This document shows positions 1 through 10,767 of a stretch of 64,000 nucleotides of DNA, in pieces. The notes below the pieces were generated by a model, which was not told the origin of the DNA, did not search any database, and saw only the letters and a program-made list of their open reading frames with translations. Each line of letters begins with the position of its first letter. Within the stretch, counting starts at the first letter, position 1. The DNA is from Haemaphysalis longicornis (taxonomy: Eukaryota > Arthropoda > Arachnida > Ixodida > Ixodidae), in contig JABSTR010000959.1 in the NCBI GenBank assembly GCA_013339765.2, forward strand, positions 116,001 through 180,000, given 5' to 3'. Position numbers and translations under genes: made by a program.

Positions 1-462
1 CGACGAGAAGGAGTCTAAAACAGAACAAAGGAGGCAGGAGCAAAGTTTGCAGGCCGGTGGCGCTCGTGGTATCGGTACTTCTCGGATGCTTGTGATGCCA
101 AAAGCCATTCTCGGGCAACCTGGCCCCTCAGGTAGGCGTGGGCGATGGCGTCACGAGCATACGCAGTAGTCGGCTGAGTCAAAGCAGGCAGCATAGTGTC
201 GATAGGTAGGGTAGGCTCATGGCCAAAGAGAACGAAAAATGGGGAATATCCAGCAGTGTCGTGCCGGGATAAACTCTATGCAAATGTGACATAAGGTAAA
301 GTAACTTCCCAATCCCGATGGTCGTTGGAGACGTACATTGCAAGCATGTCAGTGAGAGTTTTGTTGAGCCGCTCAGTAAGGCCATTTGTCTGATCGTTGT
401 ACGCGGTTTTCAGCTTCTGCTTTGTTTCACTGGAGCGAAAAAGGTCTTCGACAACCTGTGAT
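1..462 (-). pseudogene. Ty3/gypsy integrase core, C-terminal piece (gypsy-1)
   Basis: This is the distal part of a retroviral-type integrase (DDE strand transferase) on the minus strand. Reading from 462 downwards, one frame gives NGLTERLNKTLTDMLAMYV, the usual glutamate-region signature of gypsy integrases, followed by a second block that includes FVLFGHEPTLPIDTMLPAL. A stop codon and small indel near 275-290 separate the two blocks, so this is not a working protein. It runs off the left edge of the window, so the chromodomain or C-terminal tail, if any, is not visible. It continues upstream at 1301, on the other side of the Helentron-like insertion at 464-1298. The family call is certain; the clade within Ty3/gypsy is not. 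Confidence 0.85.
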
Positions 463-463
463 A

Positions 464-718
464 AAAAAATTACACCGTCTTCCCGTAGGGGAACCCTGAG
501 TAGTATGCGAAGCAGGCATGGGCATGGGGTCGATTCAAGTGCAATTCGTCGTTTCTGTGAGGTTGAGGTACGTAGCTACCGTTATATTTACCGTTTGGTT
601 TCCATGGTAACTACCACACTTTTCACTTACCGGAACTACGAAATGTGAAATTGCGTTGACCCCATGGCTGTTGCGCATACTACTCAGGGTTCCCCTACGG
701 GAAGATGGTGTAATTTTA
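464..718. repeat. Tail-to-tail inverted 3' ends within Helentron-like element 1
   Basis: The last ~60 bp of element 1 (464-525) recurs in opposite orientation at about 650-718. Both copies contain the ACTCAGGGTTCCCCTACGGG segment with its hairpin, and both run into GTGTAATTTT. Taken alone the block looks like a 255 bp MITE with long terminal inverted repeats. The flanking gypsy frame, however, is restored only when 464-1298 is removed as a whole, so I read it as two rolling-circle-type 3' termini joined tail to tail. The bases between the arms (526-650) show nothing recognisable. Confidence 0.6.
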
Positions 719-804
719 TTGGAGGGGGGTGGGGGTGTTAGAGTGGAGAAGTATTAAAAAAGAGAGAGAGAGAGACGTGGTACGTGTTATGAGTTTGTCT
801 TTCT

Positions 805-1020
805 TTAGGCATTATCATCATCATGTTCAACGTAGGTGACGTCGAGCTGTGGTTGGAGTTCAGCTTTGATTATGACCGCCTTATGGTCTGTTAAATGTAA
901 AGTCAAGGGCTGTTGTAGTGGATGAACACTGAAGTTGCTGACTATGAGGTCCATGCACGTTACCTGGATGGTTGTGGGCTGCGTGTAATTACGGCCCGCC
1001 AAGACTAGCCGACGCAAGCC
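805..1020 (-). pseudogene. EEP-type endonuclease C-terminal fragment in Helentron-like element 1
   Basis: The end of a minus-strand reading frame contains TCMDLIVSN and LTLHLTDHKAVII, the closing motifs of an endonuclease/exonuclease/phosphatase domain. The SDH-type signature appears here as TDH. It aligns well with the longer copy at 40167-40655 (SCIDLVFTRN and LTVHFSDHKAVIV). Only about 70 residues of the domain remain. Upstream, to 1296, the frame stays open but is low-complexity and carries two near-identical ~60 bp units (about 1080-1190), so that part is probably not protein. LINEs also encode this fold, but the flanking hairpin ends favour the Helentron-type endonuclease. Confidence 0.6.
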
Positions 1021-1300
1021 GCTGCCGACGACGATGAAACGTCGAAGGCGCGTGAAGCGTGCTCGTCCCTCATGCCGGCCCAGGAAGACACCGGCAACAC
1101 TGTCGCTCCAGGAGCCCTTAAAGGGGAAGCGTGCTCGTCTCGTGCAGGCCCAGGAAGACACCGGCAACACTGCCGCTCCAGGAGCCATAGAAGGGACCAG
1201 GCGTTCAGCAAGCCGAGCATGCGCAGTGGTGGTGTGGCAACAACAAAGACAACGACGAGGGAGGGACATAGACCCCGACCATGAGATGCTTCGCATCTAA

Positions 1301-2049
1301 AAGTACGGGACACGATCCGTGAGCCGCTGGCGAGCAGCACAGGTACGCACGATAACGTCGTGAAGCGAGAAATCGGCCACATCGGTAGCTCAGCTCGTGG
1401 GTAGTGCCCGCGTTATGGCGTAGCGCTTACCATAGTCTGGCTACTGCAATCCAGCGATTGTCGAATAAGGACAATGGAAAGGCGCGTAAAAGGTCCAAGC
1501 CAAGAGGATAAAATGGTTTGGTGGGAATATCTAAAGGTATCAACTGGCCGGCAAAACGTAACGGGAGCGCTTTTTGACGTTGTAAAATATGGCATGTCAT
1601 GACGTCGCGACGCATAGTCCAGTAGATCCCTGACCAGTAAAATAGCCGACGGATGCGGTCGTACGAGCGGGTGGCCCTAAGATGGCCAGCCAATGGTACG
1701 TCGTGAAGCTGGCGGAGGACATCCGTGTAAATGTCTTCGGGTGTTGCCAGAAGCAAGTCAGGTCCATCAGCCCGGATGTTGCGGCGGTATAGGACACCAT
1801 TCCGGAGTACGAAGGCGTGAAGGTTGATGATAGAACGGAACGTCTAATCGACGCGCTGCTGGTAACCGATGTCGTGGAAGTCGGACAGAAAAAAAACGCA
1901 ATAATACGGGTTGTACTCCTCAGTCTTATGTTGCTCAACGGGATAACGAGATAAACAGTGGAGTGTGCAGTTTACCATACTTGTAGGCAACTGAATAACC
2001 AAGCAATTGGAGGTTTACAGCCTAGCGACCAAGCCTGCCGCTGGGGTCT
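1301..2049 (-). pseudogene. gypsy-1 RNase H end, integrase zinc-binding domain and first core motif
   Basis: On the minus strand the sequence just inside 2049 reads KDPSGRLGR, the end of the RNase H connection. It is followed by decayed sequence and then an H2C2 zinc-binding region (HDVPLAGHLRATRSYDRIR, then a CHILQRQK stretch where CxxC is expected, one Cys apparently lost). Next comes the integrase core start, GLDLLRAFPLSLFDNRWIAV, which carries the first catalytic Asp. The frame then shifts and continues as RYAITRALPTS up to the insertion at 1298. There are several frameshifts and stops. Order and spacing match a standard pol polyprotein whose upstream part lies at 3743-4810. Confidence 0.82.
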
Positions 2050-2053
2050 TTAA

Positions 2054-3753
2054 AGGAGCCATGAAGAGAAAACAAAAGTTTGTTTTATTCGAAAGATTAG
2101 GTGTTTCATAGTACCCCAAGCGCTTTCCCGGAAGCAAATGATGCTTTATTCACTGAGAAATAAGGCAATTTAAGCCAAAATTTTAAATCTCCCGCTAAAA
2201 TTGCACATTTCCTGACGTGAACAATAGCGTCATACGAGCCGGTCCATGAAACAGATACTTAGTATGTCGACTCCATATAGCACCAACACGCGGGAGTCAG
2301 AAAGAAACCGGAACTCGTGCCGAAACCGAGACCGCGCCCGTTTTAAAAATACTAGTAAAACGTAGTGCACCCACAGCACTAGTCACGGAATAGCCTGATC
2401 CGGAGAACAAAATTCTCGCCGAGAAGCTCGGGCTTGCATTGAACAACCGCCCACCACTTGAACGTTCAATGCTTCTAAGTGCACGAGCGGCAGGAGTTGT
2501 GGGATACGTGGTGGGCGGGAAAGCGACCATTCCGCGATAGCCACAACAGACGAACGCCCTGCCGTCGCAACCGCTGCCTCGTCAGCCCCGTCGCGACGGA
2601 CGAATACAGACTGGTACCTATGTGCCGTATTTTTATTACGCTTAATAATAATTCAATTTCAGTAGCAGTATCGCTTATGCTAGTTGGCCGGTGTCGTGTA
2701 TGGAAAGCCGTTCGCGCGAGCTCTCTGCTCCGACCAGAAAGATACGAGCGTCAATGCGCGGTATGTACGGTTTTTTTTTTCTTCCAAGCTAAGAGCGCTT
2801 TGGCGGCGATTTGACGAAGTCGGCGACGAGCACCAGCATGTCCCAGGAGCGAGTTAACGTAAGGGTCCCTGCCGTAATCACTTCGTCGGAAATGAAGCGA
2901 GCACACTCGCACTTCCTTTAGCTCCCTTTCTCCTCCTTTTGCAAAGTTCACAAAACTTAGCCACTTGCTTCGCCGAGGTTCGTCGTTGGGCAGCACATGA
3001 AAGGAGATCTCTTCACCGGCGGGGATGTCGCACTCCCTCGACGATTTGCCCGTACTACATGGGAATTTCAAAACGCAGCAACAAAATTTCATTGTAAAGT
3101 ACTCGAACAAACTGAAGTGTTCAGTGGTTGTAAACTGGAAACGAGCTCATAACGACAGCAGCAAGCCAACACCATTCGAAACTTCTGCTCGTCGCTTCTT
3201 GCTGTTCCTTATTCCCCTCGTTTCTATTTTTACCTTTGCTGGTTGGCGACATGACGGCCAACCTCCTGTCAAGGTATAAGATACCATGGAAGGTCGCGGC
3301 TGTACGTGCTGGAACGGTTCGTTGCCCCCTGCGAGCCTCGAACCCGAAAATTCGTTTGCGCGACGGCGAGATGTCGAGCTCGGCCGGCGGTAGTTTCGTA
3401 CGCATTGGCGCACACGCTTGCGTGTTCGTTCGGAACTTCAACCACTTACTGCACCGTTCTTTGTCATAAAAAGAATGTGCAGTATGTTTCACGGGCATAT
3501 AGCTCACTATGCAAACTGTAAGCCCTGCCTAACATGCGTTTGTTTTTGCCGGCCTCCGCCAATTGCAGAGCATTCTCGAGTGACATCATAGGTTCTGTTG
3601 CGGAAAATGAGCTGGTGGGTCGCATGGTCATTTCATTTTTTCCTAATTATGTAGCTTATTTGAGCGAAGTTTGCGTTATAAGTGGTGTCGTTATGGTTCT
3701 AACGAGGCAATCTTTCGAATGAACCAAACTTGTGTTTTCTCTTCATGGCTCCT
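2054..3753. mobile_element. TTAA-flanked DNA transposon with THAP domain (Kolobok/T2-like), copy 1
   Basis: This 1.7 kb element sits inside gypsy-1 between the RNase H motifs WLSSL and KDPSGRL. Its terminal inverted repeats are about 45-50 bp, starting AGGAGCCATGAAGAGAAAAC at both ends, and it is flanked by TTAA at 2050-2053 and 3754-3757. Removing the element with one TTAA restores the host frame exactly, so TTAA is a genuine target duplication. TTAA followed by AGGRG is the known signature of the T2/Kolobok group first described in Xenopus; piggyBac shares TTAA but has different ends. The interior holds a THAP-domain ORF on the minus strand and a short conserved frame on the plus strand near 2300-2540. 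Confidence 0.75.
2751..3110 (-). CDS. THAP zinc-finger protein fragment of the TTAA transposon
   Basis: This 119-residue frame has the C2CH layout of a THAP DNA-binding domain. There is a Cys-rich start (CCCVLKFPC), the central SFHVLPNDEPRRSKWLSFV stretch with its conserved Trp, and VCSLHF supplying the last Cys and His, followed by the usual acidic/arginine tail (RRSDYGRD). THAP domains bind transposon ends in P elements and occur in several other DNA transposon lineages. No DDE catalytic domain follows, so either this is a first exon or the rest has been deleted. It lies centrally in the element. The related copy at 10768-11883 lacks this segment. Confidence 0.6.
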   Translation of the reverse strand: MFEYFTMKFCCCVLKFPCSTGKSSRECDIPAGEEISFHVLPNDEPRRSKWLSFVNFAKGGERELKEVRVCSLHFRRSDYGRDPYVNSLLGHAGARRRLRQIAAKALLAWKKKKTVHTAH

Positions 3754-3763
3754 TTAAGGGAAG

Positions 3764-4810
3764 AAAGCCAGCACATTGCACTATGGTCGGTGACAAGAGA
3801 AAGCGGCCTGCCGTGCAGATATGGTCAAAATTTACCGACGGCCCACACAAGACCAAAGCATCCGCGTTCTGTGATGTGTTGCGCTCGGATGCGGACAAGA
3901 GACGGCTTGCGTAAGCTATCACCCTGTCGAGGCCTGCTTGTTTTTGTTCCAGCACCGCTGGTATTCCATGGCCGTTAGCGTCTGTGTGGACTTCCGCCGG
4001 AGCAGAGGTGTGAAAATTAGCCAGGATTGGCGGGTTGGATAGGTGGAAGGTGAGCGCGGAAGGTCATGCTTGACCCCAAGAGAACGCTCCGTATTTCTTT
4101 AGAAGATCAGTGATCGGGCGAGTGATGGCAGCGAAATCTTTGAAAAAACAGCGGAAGTACGCTCCCAGCCTTATAAAGCTTCGCGCGTCGTGCACCGAAT
4201 GAGGGATGGGGAAGCCTTTGACGGCGCTTATCTTCTCGGGATCGGGCTGAACACCGGTGGTGTCGACTAGGTGACCAAAAATATTCATTTGGCGGTGCAC
4301 GAAAGGGCATTTCTTAGAGTTGAGTTCCAGACCTGTCTGCCGAAAAAACCCAGAATGTCCCAGAAACGTCGAATGTGAGCCTCAAACGGGGGGAATAGAC
4401 AACAACGTCGTCCAGGTAACATAGGCAGGTTGTCCACTCGAAGCCGGGAACAAGACAGTCCATAACGCTTTCGAATGTGGCAGGCGCGTAACAAAGTCCG
4501 AATGGCATGACGTGAAATGTTACAACCTGTTACGTGCTACGAAAAAGGTTTTTAGGCGGTATTTTTTTACAACAGCTATTTGTCTGTATCCAGACCGCAG
4601 GTCATTTGATGAGAAGTAGGAGGCGCTATGTAAACAGTCGATGGCGTTGGCAATTCGAGGAAGCGGGTATACATCCTTCTTGGTGGTTTTCTTCAAATGC
4701 CTGTAATGGACGCAAAAGCGACATCTTCGTATTTTTAAAGGGTTTCGGTGCCTCCCCTCTGACGGTGATTGACCTTGACTCGGGACAGCCACTTAGCATT
4801 TTTTTCATTT
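3764..4810 (-). pseudogene. gypsy-1 reverse transcriptase and RNase H
   Basis: Minus-strand pieces give reverse transcriptase motifs in the right order. First FCVHYRHLKKTTKKDVYPLP, then SSNDLRSGYRQI (first catalytic Asp), MPFGLCYAPATFESVMD, and CYLDDVVVYSP carrying the YLDD active site. The connection NIFGHLVDTTGVQPDPEKI follows, then RNase H motifs HTDANGHGIPAVLEQKQ and VIAYASRLLSASERN, ending in VTDHSAMCWLSSL at the transposon junction (3757). At least three frameshifts and stops are present, so it is inactive. Upstream of 4810 the pol similarity fades and no gag, protease or LTR can be recognised. Confidence 0.88.
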
Positions 4811-6910
4811 CATACCTCATGCCAATTTGCAGTCCCACTTCACTTCCAACTTCGTTTCTCCTACCGTGCACTGTGGATTACCGACTACTGCATGGCAGTC
4901 ACTATTGCCAGCAAGCCGTCCTCGGGTACCGACGTTGTTATTCCTCTATACCATCCCGCCACACACCTGGTTGACAGGAAAGTACAAGGGCTACTAAGGC
5001 TCCCAACGCTTCATTTCTTTCATTCTCCTTATTCTCCGTCACCGTTTGGCTGCGTGGGAAGGTTCAAAAGCAACTGCTGTGCTCCTCGATTGCTTCCCCT
5101 TCTGTCCAGTTTGACGGTGCTCCTCCATGCTTTCCTTCTCTGCAACAGATACGTGCAAATCTGTGGTTGTTGTTAGTTTCATCGCTGCTTTGGGAGTCTT
5201 TGCTTTCTATTATTGTTCTTTTATGTGTTTAATAATTGCCATAATTACAGGTGAAGAAAATGCACTCTAGGATAACGACGACGATGGTAGAACGCAAACT
5301 TTTCTCGTAAGGGATTCCTTGGTTGTCGTGTGAGCTTGGACTTTGACTCGCCAACAGTTTCAACTTTGCCTCGTTGAGCTATCCCTTTGACTCGCACAAT
5401 GTTCGAACTGTCGATCGCAGTGGTTTGACTTTTAGCCTTCACAATTTGATTCGCCATGAAGTTGTTTCATGTTCAACTATAGTCGTCATTAGACTGCGGG
5501 GCATGCCAGGGGCACCATGATTACCGTGAGGAGATGCTGCAAGAGAAAGAAATGGAGCATGAAGAATGAAACAACGTTTACGCAGCAGTTAAAAAATTAT
5601 CTACTACTGAAAAGCAGGGAAAACGAGATAAAATCACACAAGGAGTGCCCCTGCCCTGTGTTTGTCTCGAGGTCATTCCCGCTGCATTTCTATCAGTTAT
5701 TTAACGCCGATTCGCGTTACTATTGAATATGAATATATGTATAATAAAGTGAGCATTCCTTGGCAGGCATACCTGGCACGCCAAATACAGGATGCAGAGA
5801 GAAGGTGCAACAAACTAAAACGGCGTGTTACAGCGCCCTCACGAACCACGTACACATACGAAAACCTTGCCAAAAAGATTCTTCTGCGCTCTAACCCAAT
5901 GCATGGATCGTTCTGCAAGTGCTTTTGCTACATCTAAGATCGCATGTGACAAAAAGATTAGTTAGCGCAAAGTACGTTGCCTTGAAAAATCGTAGAGAAT
6001 ACCAAATGGTGTTATGAATGCTCCATTGACAAACAGAAAAAGAAAGGCCGTGGACGAGAGAAGTTTGCACGCCAGCGAGAGAAATGTATCAGAATGCTTT
6101 TCCGAGCCGTTTAAGAATCCCTCAACAGCTCACGATCGCCGATAGACCCGAGCAGAGGAGTATAAGCAGCGACAATATAACAATGCGGTGAGAACGTGCT
6201 GCTAAGGTTTTCGCAAACGCCGATATTATAGTTGTCGCTATCGGAAAGAAACATCTGCAGGAGCAAGTGTGTGAACAGATACAAGCCCGCCAAAACGGAG
6301 CGCTAACCTGAGTCGGCCATGTACACCCACAGCTGACTGTAAGGCCGTAGTGCGTGAAGATGCTGGAGCTCTTGAACGACGACTGGCTGGGCAACAACCA
6401 TCGCTAGTTCGCAAATTCTTGCGTCGACCGCAAAAGTAGAACGCGACTACTTCAATCACTACGGCGTGCGCATAGTGTAGGTAGCACTCGGAAAAATGCA
6501 CACATACCGCGCGGGCATGCTCGGAGCAAACCTGACGTCATATCCGCCTAATGGCTCCTCCTCGCCCGCCGAAATGGTCATTAAATTAATACGATTAAGC
6601 ACCGGTCTTCTTCTCGGAGAACGAACCTCTCAAGATCAGCGGTCAATCACAAACTGTTTCTAATATGTCTCACGGATAAAAGCTTTGTCAGTCATAGATC
6701 AGTAACTTTCACCTCGCCGAACATTCACAATCGCATTGCAAAATCAAACTGAGACCGCATGTCAGCTCACAAAAAGAAATAATGAAGTAAAATTAGAACG
6801 CCCAAAACTATACCTACAAATATTTAGTGCTAGAGTAAAAATGATCAAAAAAGTAATTTTTCAAAGCTCTTATTTTTTTCCGGTTGCAACGTCACATGCA
6901 AATATCACCA
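4811..6910. other. No recognisable gene or element
   Basis: I see only short frames without family motifs. The longest plausible one (5245-5457, minus, 70 residues, starting MANQIVKAKSQ) is Lys/Arg-rich and has no recognisable domain. Decayed gypsy-1 sequence may extend here but cannot be shown. Composition is average, with no microsatellite. Confidence 0.4.
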
Positions 6911-7181
6911 CTTCGGGTAAAGTGGCCATGAACACAAAGAACAAGCTTGATTTATTGCAAATATTTGGTGGCTTATAGTGCCCCAGCGATTGTCCGGCAG
7001 AGAACATTGCTTTAGCAGTGAGAAATGTGCCATTTTTGTGCCAAAATTTTAATTCTCCCACTCAGTCGCGTTTCATGACGTAGGTGAGTACGTTGTGAAA
7101 ATATGGGATATGAAACGGATGTTGCTCGTTGATTACTATTATTTTGAACGTTGAAGTGTGCCTTTTGTTCTCTTTTGTTTA

Positions 7182-8825
7182 TTGAATTGAATTGAATTGA
7201 ATTGTCTATTTCGGCAACAAAAGGTGGTTGCCCTGGGGCTATGGCAAAAGGCAACATTTAAAGTCGCCTGACTAGGCCCCTAGCCCCAGGCAGCACAAAC
7301 ACACAAACAGCAGTTTGTTACAAAACGCAAATGGCTCAGAAATTGTAGTTCCAACCCTATGCAATTCTATATACAACTATAGAACAATATCAGAATAACC
7401 ACACACAGTTTGTATCCATTGCTGGAGTCTGTATTCACAATTCAAATTTGTAAGCATAAATATGCGTAATAAAACAACTCTTGTTACATACCAAAAATAC
7501 TGTTTTTTACAGTGATTTCAACACAAAAGCATTTTTACATAAAACACACGCACACAATGACAGAACTACAAAAGAGGAGAGGGAAGAACATGACATTATT
7601 GCTCGCGTAGAAGCCGTTTAACGTTTTTCCGGAAGGCTAACAGAGAGGAGCAGCTTTGCATCACATCAAGTAAAGACGGATACATATTTAAAAGATTTGG
7701 TATCTGCCATTGAAGCAGTTGCATGCCGTACCCTGTCCTTGTCTGAATTTTTTTAAGTGCAGTGTGCCTGAGACTATAATGCGGATCAGTATTTGTGTAT
7801 AATGACAAAAATATTTCTGGGTCTGATTTCAAGTTCAGGAAGGCTATTTCGGCTAGGCGTTGATATACCGTATTTACCCGATTCTAACGCGCCCCCGATT
7901 CTAACGCGCACCCGATTTTTCTGGCAAAAAAACCGAAAAGCTTGCACCTCCGATTGTAACGCGCACGGGACTTTGTGACCCAGACAAACGAATGCGAGAG
8001 AAATCTCACTCATCTCACTCCTCGTCGCTCTCCGCTGACCACAACATCTCGGCCTCGGTGCCTTCAAGCGCGTTCGCGATGCCACACTTCTGAACGAACG
8101 TTCAACCATGGTCTCTGGGATCGTGGCCCACGCCTCGCTCGCCCATCCCGAGAGCTTCTCCAGAGGTGCACGCTTCAGCCGACCTCTCGTTTTGAACGCG
8201 TGGGAGCCGCTGCTGCCATTGCTGTTATCAAGCGCGCAAGTGAAACGATTTGACGATTCGTGTGAACTCCGATAGAAAAGCCTAGGCGCCTAGGCTTGCA
8301 GCGTCCAAAAAATTGTGGCTAAAAGCTTTGGCGCCATCTTGAGATGGCGATGGCGATGGGTGGGACGAAATTTCCGCTGTTTCGGCAGTTTCGGTTTTGT
8401 ATCCGATTCTAACGCGCATGTAATTTGTCGGCCTATTTTTTCGGGAAAGTGTGCGTTAGAATCGGGTAAATACGGTATATGTCATTAGTAGTCAATATAT
8501 AGCTACATTTAAAATACGAAGGGACATGTTGTCGACTTGATAAGTTGTGAATGAATTGTAAACCACGTTTTGGCATTAAATAAAGAACATGAATGTTTAA
8601 TTTTGACGTAGCGCCCCAAACTAGTAAACAATATTGTAGCCTTGAGTGGACAGCGCAGTGGTAAAGTTGTCGTTTTATGTTCGCAGGTAACAACAAACGA
8701 AGCTTGTTTAGGGCACCAATTGTTTGGGCTACACTGCGTTTTACATAATTTACATGATAGGTCCAACGAAGAGTTTCGTGGAAATACACGCCAACAAACT
8801 TATATTCTGAAACTTGTTGTAACAC
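7182..8825 (-). mobile_element. LINE 3' end with reverse transcriptase C-terminal region (LINE-A)
   Basis: On the minus strand, 8825-8480 encodes the thumb and post-RT region of a non-LTR retrotransposon. It reads EYKFVGVYFHETLRWTYHV, then the conserved SRLQYCLLVWGATSK motif. After the MITE at 7866-8477 it resumes as RLAEIAFLNLKSDPEIF and ends at a stop near 7596 after FRKNVKRLLREQ. The 3' end is a (GAATT)n-type repeat at 7182-7204. EN and the catalytic RT part are absent, which is ordinary 5' truncation. It resembles CR1/Jockey-group LINEs; I cannot fix the clade. Confidence 0.75.
7866..8477. mobile_element. TA-flanked MITE with TACCGTATTTACCCG ends
   Basis: A 612 bp element with terminal inverted repeats of about 24 bp (TACCGTATTTACCCGATTCT at both ends) is flanked by TA at 7864-7865 and 8478-8479. 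It splits the LINE-A coding region. The motif CCGATTCTAACGCGC is repeated at least three times near the left end and once near the right end, like multiple transposase-binding sites. No transposase frame is present. TA duplication fits the Tc1/mariner/pogo group, but the family is not established here. Confidence 0.7.
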
Positions 8826-9442
8826 TGCTGATTCAAACGATCCTCATTCATTGGTGGAGCCACAAAATCGGTGGCGCGCAGATACGGCTGTCCAAATTTG
8901 CTTTGTTTTTGGCAGGATTTGTACCTGGCTTAATTTTGCTACGGTTGATGTTATTCTTTTGTGAAAGATTGGATATGCTCAACGATCAAGGTCACGTAAA
9001 TGACGATTTCGCTCACGTCAGTTGGCAATATCGTGTCAGACAGGCCCAACGGACCCGACGGCCATGAAGCTACAGCCGGCACAGTGTGCGCCGTATGCAC
9101 TGGTGCTTTTATGTTTACGTGTGCATTGCTAAATTCCGTTTTTATACTACCGTGATTAGTGCTATAAACATATGTACACTAAATTTAGGGCCAATAGGTT
9201 GTTCTTTAAGCTTATATTCCATGTTTAGTTTGCCTAGGATTTTGGCAGCTTCAGCCTATCGCAGCGGACCACGACACAACACAAGTTTAGTGCGGCAAAG
9301 TAGCCAGGGTGTCGCGTGTGTATTCTGTTTTCCTCATTATTTAGCTGATTTGAGAGAAGTTGGCGTTAAACGTGGTGTCCGTGTTATCCTAACGAAGCAA
9401 TCTTTTGAAGGAATCAAACGGGCATTTTATTTGCATGGCCCC

Positions 9443-10763
9443 GTTATGACTGTTCGATGTTAATTTTTATTTCTTCATTTTCTTTGCCTGTAACGTCATA
9501 AGGTGCGCTCACAGAGCCTAAGCTGTGATCCTTGGCTTAATTAAGCGAAATGTTTCTGCTTGGCACGATTGTACTTTTATCATGCTCCAGCTGTGCGCTT
9601 GCTCACATGACGAAATAAAACATTGAAGGTACATTTAACGGTGTGGCTCATTTCCAATGGCCGTACATAACATTATTACCTCAATGCAAGTGCTTTTGTC
9701 GTACACGAAGGTAAGGCGTGCTTATGCACACTGTGGCGCAGACGTCGGGCTGCAACATTTGTCCGTGGCCGAGATTTGTCCGTCCATCGCACTGAAAAAC
9801 CACAAAGCCTCAAGAAAAAATGTGGTTAGGCAGGTCTTGGTGACTGAACCCGGGAAACCGTCAGCCTAACCACTAGGCCACCCTAAGGCCCCAGGTGAAC
9901 AGGGTAGCAACGGCGGGGAACCGTGACATGTGGCGCCATTGAAACTAAAAAAAGGTTGTGCTGGCACACGGTGCGCAGCGCCTATAAGAAAAAAAGGCCC
10001 GATAGGAATCTTCATAGGTGGGTTATCCTTGAAACCCGATGAGTTATTTTGAAGCGGAATAATACAGATATACGTAACAACGAGTTTAGGCGCCTATTGC
10101 ACAGCTCAGCCGGGTTTCCGACGAAGGGAGAGGGGCCGCCAGCTCTTCTGTTTCACCTGCCTTGCAATTCTAGAGAAGCTAGCTTTGCCACTTTCGCGTC
10201 GAACTAAAAAATTTTGGACAGACAATCCTGGGCTTCGTCTATCTCCCTTCCGCACAATCAAACAAAACTACTTACATTTATAGGCCATGATTACCTACCC
10301 CATGTCATTGCAAAATCCTAACCCTTCGTTACTTTTTAAACCGTGATGCAATATACCAGATGGGGCACTCCTGTATGTGTGGCACGGTGGTACACCGTCG
10401 CAATGTACAACAGAAGCCGCTTAGGCCCCACAACGAGCCTGGCAGGTTGCCTGAAAAGACTACGGCACTGCTTCCTCTTCTCCATAACAGGTTCCCGAGG
10501 GCTTGTTTCGGCGGGCGTCCGCTGGGGGCAAACGTCCTCTGCTACAGAGCTACTTTGACCGCTTGCCTGGCAGCTACTGTGCTGTGTGGGTATTGGGCTT
10601 GGAACTTTTCCATGGTGATTTTTAGAGCAAAAACAACTTATTAAAGTGGAACCTCTCTTATTAGTACCGATGGCGCCCTGTCAAAAAATGTAATGCCTTT
10701 CCTCATAGACCAGCTGCTCGACCGAAATGCTCGGATAAGATCTCCGGGCACACAGCACGTGCC
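9443..10763. other. Mostly unrecognised sequence with a tRNA-like SINE head near 9830-9895
   Basis: On the minus strand around 9895-9830 there is an A-box-like TGGCCTAGTGG and, about 30 bp further on, a B-box-like GGTTCAGTCACC, the arrangement of a tRNA-derived SINE promoter. A poly(A/T)-rich tail is not clear. The rest shows no coding motifs. Confidence 0.4.
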
Positions 10764-10767
10764 TTAA

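Larger units (their letters stand above)
464..1298 (-). mobile_element. Helentron-like element 1, with EEP endonuclease remnant
   Basis: This 835 bp insertion splits the gypsy-1 integrase. On the minus strand it starts with a 15 nt hairpin (1284-1298, AGATGC/GCATCT stem) followed by TCATGGTCGGGG. It ends with GCTTCGCAT, the inverse of the 5' hairpin, then a TTCCC/GGGAA hairpin (480-493) and a T run. The left flank ends in TACTTTT and the right flank begins TATCAC. Joining them at T|T restores the integrase frame through PYFLSQVVEDL, with no target duplication. Insertion between two Ts, subterminal inverted repeats and a 3' hairpin are known Helentron (Helitron2) traits; assigning this family to Helentrons is my inference. 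No Rep or helicase coding is present. Confidence 0.72.
6921..9442. mobile_element. Decayed relative of the TTAA/THAP transposon
   Basis: The left end (6921-7110) resembles the left end of copy 1. It shares GGCCATGAA, the TTTGGTGGCTTATAGTGCCCC region, CAGTGAGAAAT and CCAAAATTTTAATTCTCCC. The right end (9340-9442) resembles copy 1's right end, with TAGCTGATTTGAGAGAAGTT, then the GTGGTGTC and CAATCTTTTGAA blocks and an ATGGCC terminus. The TTAA duplications have mutated (GTAA and GTTA). Between the ends lies a LINE insertion with a MITE inside it (7182-8825). Divergence is clearly higher than between copies 1 and 2. Confidence 0.55.

Noticed and set aside
463..718. Stand-alone MITE with ~50 bp inverted repeats
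   Set aside because: The surrounding gypsy frame is restored only when 464-1298 is removed as a unit, and the ends match the 3' ends of the Helentron-like family.
1034..1382. Overlapping open frames on both strands beside the EEP remnant
   Set aside because: They come from two near-identical GC-rich ~60 bp units; only the EEP motif portion near 805-1020 looks like protein.
2054..3753. Assignment as a P element because of the THAP domain
   Set aside because: P elements make 8 bp target duplications; the empty-site reconstruction here supports TTAA only.
5245..5457. 70-residue basic frame as a possible gypsy gag or host exon
   Set aside because: No zinc knuckle, no capsid motif and no splice context; composition alone is not enough.
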